Of a stretch of DNA of 64,000 bases, positions 56,425 to 64,000 are shown piece after piece. Location: the NCBI RefSeq assembly GCF_028767185.1, contig NZ_JARACK010000002.1, forward strand, positions 310,001 through 374,000, read 5' to 3'. The first letter of the stretch is position 1. Every line of letters begins with the position of its first letter. A model generated the notes under the pieces. It saw only the letters and a program-made list of their open reading frames with translations, had not been told where the DNA came from and ran no database searches. The DNA is from Mangrovimonas aestuarii (lineage in GTDB: Bacteria; Bacteroidota; Bacteroidia; Flavobacteriales; Flavobacteriaceae). Made by a program: the position numbers and the translations under genes.

Positions 56425-58950
56425 TCAGTCGTTTTGTTTTTTGTTTAGATTGTTGTCATCCCTTCCGATAGAGAGCATATTGGAGAACAATCGATAGGCA
56501 CCAGAAACACCTTCAGGGAATTCCCTAAAAAAGCTCAGACCTGTATAAATGTAGTATCCTTTTCCGTATTGTGCTACCAATAAACTTCCGCTTTTGCTTG
56601 ATTCACCCTCATCTTTCATGGAAAGGATAGGAGTGAAAGCTTTGTCCCAATTATCAGGGAAATATAGGCCGCGTTCTTGAGTCCACCCTTCAAAATCCTT
56701 TTCTGTAATAATGTTAGGGGAGTTAAGAATGGGGTGGTTTGGTGCTAAAAACTTCACTTTAGCATTTTCATCGGTTACCCTATCACGTGATAGTTCCAAT
56801 GGATATGGTGCAACCTGATCAACTTTTAATCTGAAGCTGGTATTGTATTGTACAATTAGATTTCCGCCTCTATTTACATAATCGAATAATTGCTGTTGTT
56901 TAAACTTTAAGGCATCAACGGTATTGTAAGCTCTAATACCCAAAACGATAGCATCAAATCTGTCTAGATATGCAGGAGTGATATCTTCAGGATTAATCGT
57001 AATGACATCATACCCTAATTGTTTCAAGCTTTCAGGGACCACATCGCCAGCACCTTCAATATAACCAATGGTATTTCCTTTTTTAACAATATTCAATCTT
57101 ACCACTTTGCTGTCGTTAGGAAGTAATACAGTTTGGTAAGGAATATGTTCGTAATCGATTTCAATAAGTTGTTGAGAATAGTCTTTTCCGTCAATAGTTA
57201 CTATAGGGTGAATCCAAGCTTCGTTTTGTTTACTTGGTGGAGTCACTTCAAAATTAAAGTGTTGGTCTTCTGCTTTATAACGAATGGAAACGTTATGAAG
57301 AGCTGGTGTGATGGTCCAGTTTTTAGGATGTTCAATTTTAACAGTTCCATTCAAATTATCTCGCCCTGCCTTAACGGTAACCGTAATGGTTTTTGGATTA
57401 TCACTATTAAAAATGATGACCTTCTCGTCAATTTTTGATGACACTAGTGGAATTATACTAAAGGGTTTGTATATCTCTCCTTTAACCGGGTCGTTTCGTT
57501 TGTAAACAACAGCTTTTTTAAACGACATTGATACACCTTCAATCAATAAATTAAAGGTCATGTCAAAATAACTAGGTGTTTCAGGTAAACCAATAAAATT
57601 AGGATCGTCAACTTTGTACATCCCTAGTGTTCCCTTTTCCCTTAACCAGTAAGGGGCTGTGGTACGTTGGTTGCCATTTATCTTTAGCGTATCCTGAAAA
57701 TGAAAATCTTGGTTGGAGTTTAGGTTTACATTTTTTTGAGTTGCTTTATCGTTGGCATTTATAAAGCTTTGCAGTGTGATGTTGGCATTACTTCTGTTTA
57801 TGATTTCAAGTTTAACGGGAACATATTCATTTTTTGTGGCAGAATCTGTTTCTGCAACTGCCTCAAGATACAGTCCTGCACAAGCAGCGATAATGTCTTT
57901 AATTTCATCAGATTTTAAATCACGCCAATAAGAATCTTCTAGGTTATTAATCAATTGGTAGGCTTCTACTAATTTTGGTAAGCTTGCTGAAGGATCAGTA
58001 AAATTGAAGCTGTGTTCTACTTCAATAAGGATTTTACCTATAGCTTGACCACCTTTAATACGATTCCAGCTCGTGTCGATACCTTCAAAAATATTGGACT
58101 TGTCTGCAGGCATTTTACCTTTAATTAATTCAAGGTATTCCATTTCTATTCCTCTGGTACCCGTGGTTCCAAACCCTTGCGATTTATGCTGACTTCGGCT
58201 CATTGCAGCAATTTCGGTATTGCTTAAACCTAAGTCAGGGTAGTATACTCCAACGTCAATACCTAACATTTTTGATTTATCAGCCTTTTCGAACTTCTCC
58301 TGACTGCCATAAAACCACCATGAGGTATTAAAAAATAGTCGTTTTGGCTGCCAAGTAGTAAAATCGTCTAATTGTTTAGAGTAAACATTTGGGTCGTTGG
58401 CCAAATTAAAAGCTTCAAAACTTAGCATAGCCGAACTAGTATGGTGTCCGTGAGTGCTGCCTGGGCTTCTGTGGTCGAATCTATTGATGATAACGTCTGG
58501 TTTGAATTTCCTAATGGCACGAACGACATCGCTGAGCACTTCCTCTTTGTTCCAAATTGCCAAAGTTTCATCTGGATGTTTAGAGTAACCAAAGTCATTG
58601 GCTCTACTGAACATTTGTTCACCTCCATCAATGCTTCTCGCAGCAAGTAATTCTTGAGTACGTATCACGCCCAGAAGCTCACGAATTTCTGGTCCTATTA
58701 GGTTTTGTCCACCATCACCTCTTGTTAGGGATAAGTATGCCGTTCTTGCTTTTACATTGTTCGAAAAGTATGAAATGAGTCTGGTATTTTCATCGTCAGG
58801 ATGCGCTGCAACATAAAGTACAGATCCCAAAAAGTTTAGTTTTTGGATAGACTCGTAAATATCTGAAGCTGTAGGTTTTTTTGGTTGTTGTGCTGTTGAA
58901 ATGTGAATGGTAATAAGGCCAATAAACACTGCCAGTATAAAGTTTCGCAT
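56425..58950 (-). CDS. Exported PIG-L family deacetylase
   Basis: An 841-aa protein starting MRNFILAVFIGLITIHISTA (signal peptide). The PIG-L metal site AAHPDDENTRL is at residues 48-58, and the distal His motif is THGHHTSS. The middle is a beta-rich region and the C-terminus a ThuA/GATase-like fold (IVLGIRAYNTVDALKFKQQQ). Likely deacetylates a cell-surface or carbohydrate substrate. It is followed by the small membrane gene and the SSS symporter, a possible uptake system. Confidence 0.82.
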   Translation of the reverse strand: MRNFILAVFIGLITIHISTAQQPKKPTASDIYESIQKLNFLGSVLYVAAHPDDENTRLISYFSNNVKARTAYLSLTRGDGGQNLIGPEIRELLGVIRTQELLAARSIDGGEQMFSRANDFGYSKHPDETLAIWNKEEVLSDVVRAIRKFKPDVIINRFDHRSPGSTHGHHTSSAMLSFEAFNLANDPNVYSKQLDDFTTWQPKRLFFNTSWWFYGSQEKFEKADKSKMLGIDVGVYYPDLGLSNTEIAAMSRSQHKSQGFGTTGTRGIEMEYLELIKGKMPADKSNIFEGIDTSWNRIKGGQAIGKILIEVEHSFNFTDPSASLPKLVEAYQLINNLEDSYWRDLKSDEIKDIIAACAGLYLEAVAETDSATKNEYVPVKLEIINRSNANITLQSFINANDKATQKNVNLNSNQDFHFQDTLKINGNQRTTAPYWLREKGTLGMYKVDDPNFIGLPETPSYFDMTFNLLIEGVSMSFKKAVVYKRNDPVKGEIYKPFSIIPLVSSKIDEKVIIFNSDNPKTITVTVKAGRDNLNGTVKIEHPKNWTITPALHNVSIRYKAEDQHFNFEVTPPSKQNEAWIHPIVTIDGKDYSQQLIEIDYEHIPYQTVLLPNDSKVVRLNIVKKGNTIGYIEGAGDVVPESLKQLGYDVITINPEDITPAYLDRFDAIVLGIRAYNTVDALKFKQQQLFDYVNRGGNLIVQYNTSFRLKVDQVAPYPLELSRDRVTDENAKVKFLAPNHPILNSPNIITEKDFEGWTQERGLYFPDNWDKAFTPILSMKDEGESSKSGSLLVAQYGKGYYIYTGLSFFREFPEGVSGAYRLFSNMLSIGRDDNNLNKKQND

Positions 58951-59115
58951 TTTCCTTAGGTGATTTGTTGAATCATCAAATATATGAAAGTATGGTAGCT
59001 GCAAAGGTTATTTTTAAGTTTATTTAACGAATCTTCTAGTTGTATAAATTGATTATGATAAGTAGGAAACTTTATATACATTTAGTGGCTGTTAACCTAA
59101 TTTTAAAAAATAAAA

Positions 59116-59490
59116 ATGAAGAGAATTACCGTTGCAGAAGCAACAGATTTAAGCGACAATTGGACTAATACACGACAAGCAGCTGTAGATAGAGCTGCTG
59201 GAAAACCAGATAACCGGTCGGTTTGGTGTTCTTTAGATGATCTTAGGCAGTTTTTGGACGATGCGGAGAATGAGGCTAAAGCTAATGGCTATGATATGGA
59301 TGGCGTACGTATTTACCTTGGTGTGTACGGTGAAGAACAGTTGGCAGACAAAGCAGGGTACACAACCATGTTTTTGACTGCAACAGGAAAAAAAACAGAT
59401 ACTACTGATCCAACCCAAGACCTTACAGATATTGATCCATTTAATGACGGTATGGGAGGAAATCCTCCACAAGCTACATATCCTCAGTAG
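59116..59490 (+). CDS. Hypothetical soluble protein
   Basis: A 124-aa protein (MKRITVAEATDLSDNWTNTR, then KANGYDMDGVRIYLGVYGEE). No recognised family. It stands 5 bp upstream of the first membrane-protein gene of the HK module, so it may be co-transcribed with it. Confidence 0.55.
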   Translation: MKRITVAEATDLSDNWTNTRQAAVDRAAGKPDNRSVWCSLDDLRQFLDDAENEAKANGYDMDGVRIYLGVYGEEQLADKAGYTTMFLTATGKKTDTTDPTQDLTDIDPFNDGMGGNPPQATYPQ

Positions 59491-59495
59491 ATATA

Positions 59496-60203
59496 ATGTT
59501 TGAGGAGTTTTTAAGACAAAATTACTATACTATCACATTCTTGGTAGAATTCTTAGCAGCCGTTACTGGTGTTTTATGTTTAAAAAAATTCAAGGGAACG
59601 GCTGTTCTTTATTTTATTGTTTTTGTTTTAGTGGTATTCTTATGTGATCAATTGGGATGGTATGCCCAATTTACTAAAAAGGGGTTTTTAAGTTTTTTAG
59701 AGGGTACTAAGTTTGAGACCAATCATTGGTGGTACACTATCTTTTGGAAAATAGGTGCTATAGTATTCATTATAATTTACTATAAAAATCTGCTAAGGAC
59801 TAAAATTTTTAAAAAGTTATTGATAGTAGGGGTATGGCTTTTTTTATCAGTGTCCATATTTACTATTGTTACAAATTGGGACGCTTTTTTTAAAAGTTAT
59901 TTCCCATCCATAGGCATTGCTGGTGCGATACTGGTGTTTATGGGAGTAGCGTTTTATTTTATTGAAATTATTCAAAGTGAACGTATATTAACGTTCTATC
60001 ACTCTTTCAATTTTTATGCGAGTTCAGCAATTTTACTTTGGTGGTTAATTACCACTCCATTGGTTTTTTACGATATTTATTTCTCAATCGCCGACTGGAA
60101 TTTTGTATTCTTAAAGTGGCAAATATATTTGTTTGCTAATGTTATGATGTATCTAACTTTTACCATTTCATTTTTATGTTGTACACCACAAACCGAGCAG
60201 TAA
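59496..60203 (+). CDS. Multispan membrane protein, copy 1 of the HK module
   Basis: A 235-aa protein with six to seven hydrophobic helices. Related to the protein at 61090 by conserved TITFLVEFLAAVTGVLCLKK and GTKFETNHWWYTIFWKIGAI blocks. Its end overlaps the kinase gene by 28 bp. Probably the sensor half of the pair. Confidence 0.65.
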   Translation: MFEEFLRQNYYTITFLVEFLAAVTGVLCLKKFKGTAVLYFIVFVLVVFLCDQLGWYAQFTKKGFLSFLEGTKFETNHWWYTIFWKIGAIVFIIIYYKNLLRTKIFKKLLIVGVWLFLSVSIFTIVTNWDAFFKSYFPSIGIAGAILVFMGVAFYFIEIIQSERILTFYHSFNFYASSAILLWWLITTPLVFYDIYFSIADWNFVFLKWQIYLFANVMMYLTFTISFLCCTPQTEQ

Positions 60204-60976
60204 GCACTGCTGCAGAACGTTACTTACTGGTCTATATGATTGGTGTTTTGGTTGTTGTAAGCGCTTTGATAATCATATTTTTTATTGTATTCCAAAAGCG
60301 TAAAAATAAACTCTTAAGGGATAAATTAAGACAACAGCGACGTTTTGAACAAGAATTAAATAATACGCGTTTGGAGATACAGGAGCAAACGCTTAAAAGT
60401 ATTGGTCAGGAGTTGCATGATAATATAGGCCAATTGCTAGCAGTTGCCAACATGCAGATGAGTATTATTGGGCCGACAATTGGAGAAATAGCTAAAGATT
60501 CGTTTAACGAAACCAAGGGATTGGTTAAGCAGAGTTTGGGAGAGGTTCGAGCTTTGTCTAGATCTCTCAATCAGGATGTTATTAAGTACCGTGGGTTTGA
60601 GCCTTCTTTACGTGCAGAGGTTGAACGATTGAATCGTAATAAAGTTTTAGAAGCTCATTTGGATTTAATTGGTACATCTTCTGTTTTAGAAAATGATAAA
60701 CATAGTATTATCCTTTTTAGGATTATCCAAGAATTTCTATCTAATACGGTTAAATACTCAAAAGCTGATAATGTAAGGATTGCTTTAGAATATACAAATG
60801 AAGAGTTAATAGTTATTGCAAAAGACAATGGTGTTGGTTTTGATCCTGTAACGACTATAAAAGGTTCAGGTTTGCTCAATATGGAATCCCGAGCAGAACT
60901 TATTAAGGCTAAATATAAGTTGGAGTCTGGTAATGGTGATGGTACTACATTGTATCTTGAATACCCCTTAAATTAG
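60176..60976 (+). CDS. HisKA_3 sensor histidine kinase, copy 1
   Basis: A 266-aa protein with one N-terminal membrane helix (residues 17-40), a coiled region, His81 in IGQELHDNIGQ (the HisKA_3 type) and an ATPase domain with DNGVGFDP and GSGLLNMESRAELI. No own extracellular sensor. Overlap with the membrane protein gene suggests that one is the sensor. No response regulator is next to it. Confidence 0.88.
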   Translation: MLYTTNRAVSTAAERYLLVYMIGVLVVVSALIIIFFIVFQKRKNKLLRDKLRQQRRFEQELNNTRLEIQEQTLKSIGQELHDNIGQLLAVANMQMSIIGPTIGEIAKDSFNETKGLVKQSLGEVRALSRSLNQDVIKYRGFEPSLRAEVERLNRNKVLEAHLDLIGTSSVLENDKHSIILFRIIQEFLSNTVKYSKADNVRIALEYTNEELIVIAKDNGVGFDPVTTIKGSGLLNMESRAELIKAKYKLESGNGDGTTLYLEYPLN

Positions 60977-61089
60977 CTTCTTTCCTGTAATTGTCCGAGG
61001 ATAAGAATATAGGCGAGTTTTTGTGTGGGTTATTTCGTATATTAGATTGATTCAAGGAAAAATTCTAGACCAGCTAATTTTTATTAAGA

Positions 61090-61794
61090 TTGGAACCTTT
61101 TTTAGATAAGTACTATGATTTTATAACTTTCAGTGTAGAGCTGATTGCTTTGGTAGCTGGAATTTTAGCTTTCAAGAAATTTAAGGACACAGCTGTAAAG
61201 TATTTTATTTATTTTTTGGGCTATATCCTTTTAGTTGAGATAGTGGGGCGTTATAAAAACTATATATCCTTTTGGCCAATTAATTATCTTGAAGACACAC
61301 GATTTGAGGAAAATTGGTGGTGGTATACACTCTCATGGAAAATAGGGGCTATTTTATTTTATGCCTACTATTATCAAAAAATTATCAGAAGTAAAAAGTT
61401 TTCATCTTTTTTGAAATATACTTCAGTAGCTTTTTTGGTTGTTTCTCTTGGAGTAATTTTAATACAGTGGGAAGATTTTTTTAAAGGGTATTTTGCATTA
61501 ATTAATGTAATGGGAATGATCGTGATATTTTTATGTATAGTTTTCTATTTCACTGAAATGCTTAGAAGTGACAAAGTACTTACCTTTTATAAATCTTTTA
61601 GTTTTTATTTTAGCTCTGCTCTTTTAATTTGGTGGCTTATTAATACTCCCTTGGTTATATACAGTAGTTATTATGCTACAGTATCTGATATTGAGTATAA
61701 AAATTTGAGAAAGTTGATTTTATTGTTTTGTAATATATTTATGTACATCACATTTACCTTTGCTTTTATATGGTGCAATCCCAAGACAGAATAA
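61090..61794 (+). CDS. Multispan membrane protein, copy 2 of the HK module
   Basis: A 234-aa protein starting at a TTG codon (61090-61092). It is homologous to 59496-60203 over the whole length (SVELIALVAGILAFKKFKDT, then DTRFEENWWWYTLSWKIGAI). Its end overlaps the second kinase by 25 bp. Confidence 0.65.
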   Translation: MEPFLDKYYDFITFSVELIALVAGILAFKKFKDTAVKYFIYFLGYILLVEIVGRYKNYISFWPINYLEDTRFEENWWWYTLSWKIGAILFYAYYYQKIIRSKKFSSFLKYTSVAFLVVSLGVILIQWEDFFKGYFALINVMGMIVIFLCIVFYFTEMLRSDKVLTFYKSFSFYFSSALLIWWLINTPLVIYSSYYATVSDIEYKNLRKLILLFCNIFMYITFTFAFIWCNPKTE

Positions 61795-62582
61795 TCAGCA
61801 CGGATGCCGAAAGGTACCTTTTGTTGTATACGATTGCTGTAATCATAGTGGTTTCGGCTATGGTAATATTGTTCTTTGTTGTATTTCAGAGAAGAAAAAA
61901 TAAACTGTTGGAGGAGCGATATAGGGAACACCAGGAATTTCAAGAGGAACTTTCTAAGTCCCAAATGGAAATTCAAGAGCAGACTTTAAAGGATATAGGC
62001 CAAGAACTTCACGATAACGTTGGTCAATTACTGGCACTGGCCCATTTACAGATAAATATGCTTCTTTCCAAAATAAGTGAGAATCATAAAAAGGAATTAA
62101 CTGATTCAAAAGAAGTTGTGAAGCAAAGTTTGGATGAAGTTCGCTCTCTTTCAAAATCACTTAATCAGGAGGTAATAAAATACAAGGGATTTGAGCAGTC
62201 ATTAAAAGCTGTTGTAGAACGTCTAAACAGAACAAATAGAATAAAAGCTACTTTAAATGTGAATGGACAGCCTCAGGCTTTAAAAAATGGTAAACATAAT
62301 ATTATTCTCTTCAGAATACTTCAAGAGTTTTTATCCAATACAATGAAATATTCCAAAGCCAATAACGTAACTGTAAAACTAACCTATTCCAGCGAAAAAT
62401 TAGAGATTTACGCTACCGATGATGGTACAGGGTTTAATCTTCAGTCAGTAGAAAAAGGGTCTGGGTTATTGAACATGGAATCCAGAGCTAAGTTAATCCA
62501 AACTCAATACAATTTTAAGTCAATTCCGGGCCAGGGAACAGCTCTGTATTTGTGTTATCCATTTCAAAAGGAAAAAAGATGA
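61770..62582 (+). CDS. HisKA_3 sensor histidine kinase, copy 2
   Basis: A 270-aa kinase similar to copy 1 in the whole length. His81 in DIGQELHDNVGQ, ATPase motifs DDGTGFNLQ and GSGLLNMESRAKLI. Both kinases begin ISTDAERYLLLY or VSTAAERYLLVY before the helix. Confidence 0.88.
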   Translation: MVQSQDRIISTDAERYLLLYTIAVIIVVSAMVILFFVVFQRRKNKLLEERYREHQEFQEELSKSQMEIQEQTLKDIGQELHDNVGQLLALAHLQINMLLSKISENHKKELTDSKEVVKQSLDEVRSLSKSLNQEVIKYKGFEQSLKAVVERLNRTNRIKATLNVNGQPQALKNGKHNIILFRILQEFLSNTMKYSKANNVTVKLTYSSEKLEIYATDDGTGFNLQSVEKGSGLLNMESRAKLIQTQYNFKSIPGQGTALYLCYPFQKEKR

Positions 62583-62598
62583 AAGACATTATCGTTTT

Positions 62599-62808
62599 CT
62601 AGTCTTTCATTGTAAACCCTATTTTAATTGTAGCTTGCCAACGCTCTACCTTTCCGTTGCTTACAGCACCTCGAATGTCTACAACTTCAAACCAGCGTAG
62701 GTTTTGTATAGAACTAGACGCACGTTTTAATGCATTCTCAATAGCGTCGTCACTTGACTTTTCTGAAGTTCCTACAATTTCGATCTTTTTGTAAATATGT
62801 TCGTCCAT
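62599..62808 (-). CDS. Dodecin family protein
   Basis: A 69-aa protein (HIYKKIEIVGTSEKSSDDAI, then LKRASSSIQNLRWFEVVDIR). Dodecins form dodecameric flavin-binding shells. Converges with the second kinase. Confidence 0.88.
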   Translation of the reverse strand: MDEHIYKKIEIVGTSEKSSDDAIENALKRASSSIQNLRWFEVVDIRGAVSNGKVERWQATIKIGFTMKD

Positions 62809-62959
62809 GATTTTGTGAATTATTGATTAATAATCCTTTAAATTAATGAAATAATCAATACGAAGCATGTTAATGGGCTTCGAATTGTCAAGTTGGTAAA
62901 CTAGACTTATTAGACTAAAAAATAGACAAAGGTTAAGTGTCTATACAAAATCAATGTTG

Positions 62960-62967
62960 TACTTTTG
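62960..62967 (+). promoter_or_regulatory. TACTTTTG -7 element before lpdA
   Basis: Matches TAnnTTTG, 35 bases before the lpdA start codon. The -33 TTG is not clear at the expected distance. Confidence 0.5.
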
Positions 62968-63002
62968 TAATCGTTTTATTCAAAATAGATAAAAAAAAAT
63001 TT

Positions 63003-64000
63003 ATGAATTCGTACGATGTAGCCGTTATCGGCTCAGGACCCGGGGGATATGTGGCAGCCATTCGTTGTGCACAGCTCGGTATGAAAACTGCAATTATAGA
63101 AAAATACGCTACCCTTGGAGGAACTTGTCTTAATGTAGGGTGTATTCCTAGTAAAGCCTTATTGGATTCTTCTCACCACTATGAAGATGCTGTTAAGCAT
63201 TTCGAAGAGCACGGTATTGAAGTTCCTGGCGAAATCAAGGTGAACTTAGAGAAAATGATTTCTCGAAAGCAAGCGGTTGTAGACCAAACTACTGGAGGAA
63301 TCGATTTCTTGATGAAGAAAAACAATATTGATGTTTACCAAGGATTGGGATCATTTAAAGATGCTACTCACATTAACATCAACAAAGAAGATGGTGCAAC
63401 AGAAACTATAGAAGCAAAACATACTATTATTGCTACAGGAAGTAAGCCATCAAACCTTCCGTTTATCAACATTGATAAAGAACGAATTATAACTTCTACA
63501 GAGGCTTTAAAGCTTAAGGAAATCCCTAAGCACCTTATCGTAATCGGTGGTGGTGTTATTGGATTGGAGCTTGGCCAGGTTTACAAAAGACTTGGGGCTG
63601 ATGTAACTGTTGTTGAGTTCATGGATCGTATCATTCCAACAATGGATGGTGGATTGTCTAAGGAACTTAATAAGGTTTTGAAGAAGCAAAAGTTTAAAAT
63701 CAATACATCGCACAAGGTTAAGTCTGTTGAGCGTGTAGGAGATGAGGTAATTGTAAAGGCTGACGATAAAAAAGGAAACGAAGTAGAGTTTAGAGGAGAC
63801 TATTGTTTGGTATCTGTAGGTCGTCGTCCTCATACAGATGGACTTAATGCTGAGGCTGCAGGAGTAAAACTTAACGATAGGGGTCAAGTTGAAGTAAACG
63901 ATCACTTACAGACATCTGCTTCAAACATTTATGCTATTGGAGACGTTGTTAAAGGTGCAATGTTGGCTCATAAAGCTGAAGAAGAAGGGGTAATGGTTGC
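63003..64000 (+). CDS. lpdA: Dihydrolipoyl dehydrogenase, 5' part
   Basis: The window ends inside the gene after about 332 codons. GSGPGGYVAAIRCAQLG is the FAD motif and GGTCLNVGCIPSKALL the redox disulfide. IVIGGGVIGLELGQVYKRLG is the NAD motif and SNIYAIGDVV the second FAD motif. E3 subunit of the 2-oxo acid dehydrogenase complexes. Confidence 0.95.
   Translation, partial: MNSYDVAVIGSGPGGYVAAIRCAQLGMKTAIIEKYATLGGTCLNVGCIPSKALLDSSHHYEDAVKHFEEHGIEVPGEIKVNLEKMISRKQAVVDQTTGGIDFLMKKNNIDVYQGLGSFKDATHININKEDGATETIEAKHTIIATGSKPSNLPFINIDKERIITSTEALKLKEIPKHLIVIGGGVIGLELGQVYKRLGADVTVVEFMDRIIPTMDGGLSKELNKVLKKQKFKINTSHKVKSVERVGDEVIVKADDKKGNEVEFRGDYCLVSVGRRPHTDGLNAEAAGVKLNDRGQVEVNDHLQTSASNIYAIGDVVKGAMLAHKAEEEGVMV

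Overview
The window is a bacterial chromosome segment from a member of the Bacteroidota, most likely a marine-type Flavobacteriaceae. The support is a low G+C content, Bacteroidota-specific core families (DUF4290, DUF2911, DUF493), many SPII lipoproteins, promoters of the TAnnTTTG type, and a conserved flavobacterial-looking core from 37 kb onward.

Region 1 (about 1-32.7 kb) is a dense cassette array that behaves like an integron but is built from parts I do not recognise as an integron. About 30 small, mostly unrelated genes lie almost all on the minus strand (one exception). They are separated by 35 imperfect palindromic sites, typically 118-126 bp from AAC to GTT. On the plus strand each site starts AACGG and ends GTT. 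The 5-10 bases just outside these cores are complementary between the two ends of the same cassette (across the gene), not between the two ends of the same site. This is what is expected if cassettes are cut out as circles through the GTT core. The arm mismatches are mostly G.T wobbles on the plus strand and A.C clashes on the minus strand, so the strand opposite the genes folds better, as in integron attC sites. One complete cassette is present twice as a 645-bp direct copy. Cargo is dominated by exported, lipo- and membrane proteins. It also includes an SMR exporter, a sulfur-metabolism pair, a cation transporter, beta-lactamase-fold hydrolases, an HNH-type protein and a SLATT-like membrane protein. 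The distal end (about 4-8 kb) contains degenerate sites and three pseudogenes.

Region 2 (32.7-36.9 kb) starts with an attI-like junction carrying a single half-core at 32681-32683. Next is a 376-aa tyrosine recombinase transcribed in the same direction as the cassettes. It has the full R-K-H-R-H-Y catalytic set, an extra N-terminal domain, and no IntI-type insertion that I can see. A divergent zinc-ribbon protein follows, then a second, different integrase operon that abuts a tRNA-Met gene, which looks like a tRNA-targeting island.

Region 3 (37-64 kb) is ordinary core genome: a START-domain protein, a class IV aminotransferase, YqgE, HU, an ATPase-RecQ-Fmt operon, DUF493, DUF4290, MurA (with Asp in place of the fosfomycin-target Cys), alanine racemase with an M20 amidohydrolase, a photolyase/SDR/peroxidase operon with a palindromic operator candidate, DUF2911, an XRE/membrane pair, an SSS symporter with a tiny membrane partner and a PIG-L deacetylase, a tandemly duplicated membrane-protein plus histidine-kinase module, dodecin, and the start of lpdA.

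All product names come from reading the translated sequences. No database search was run.
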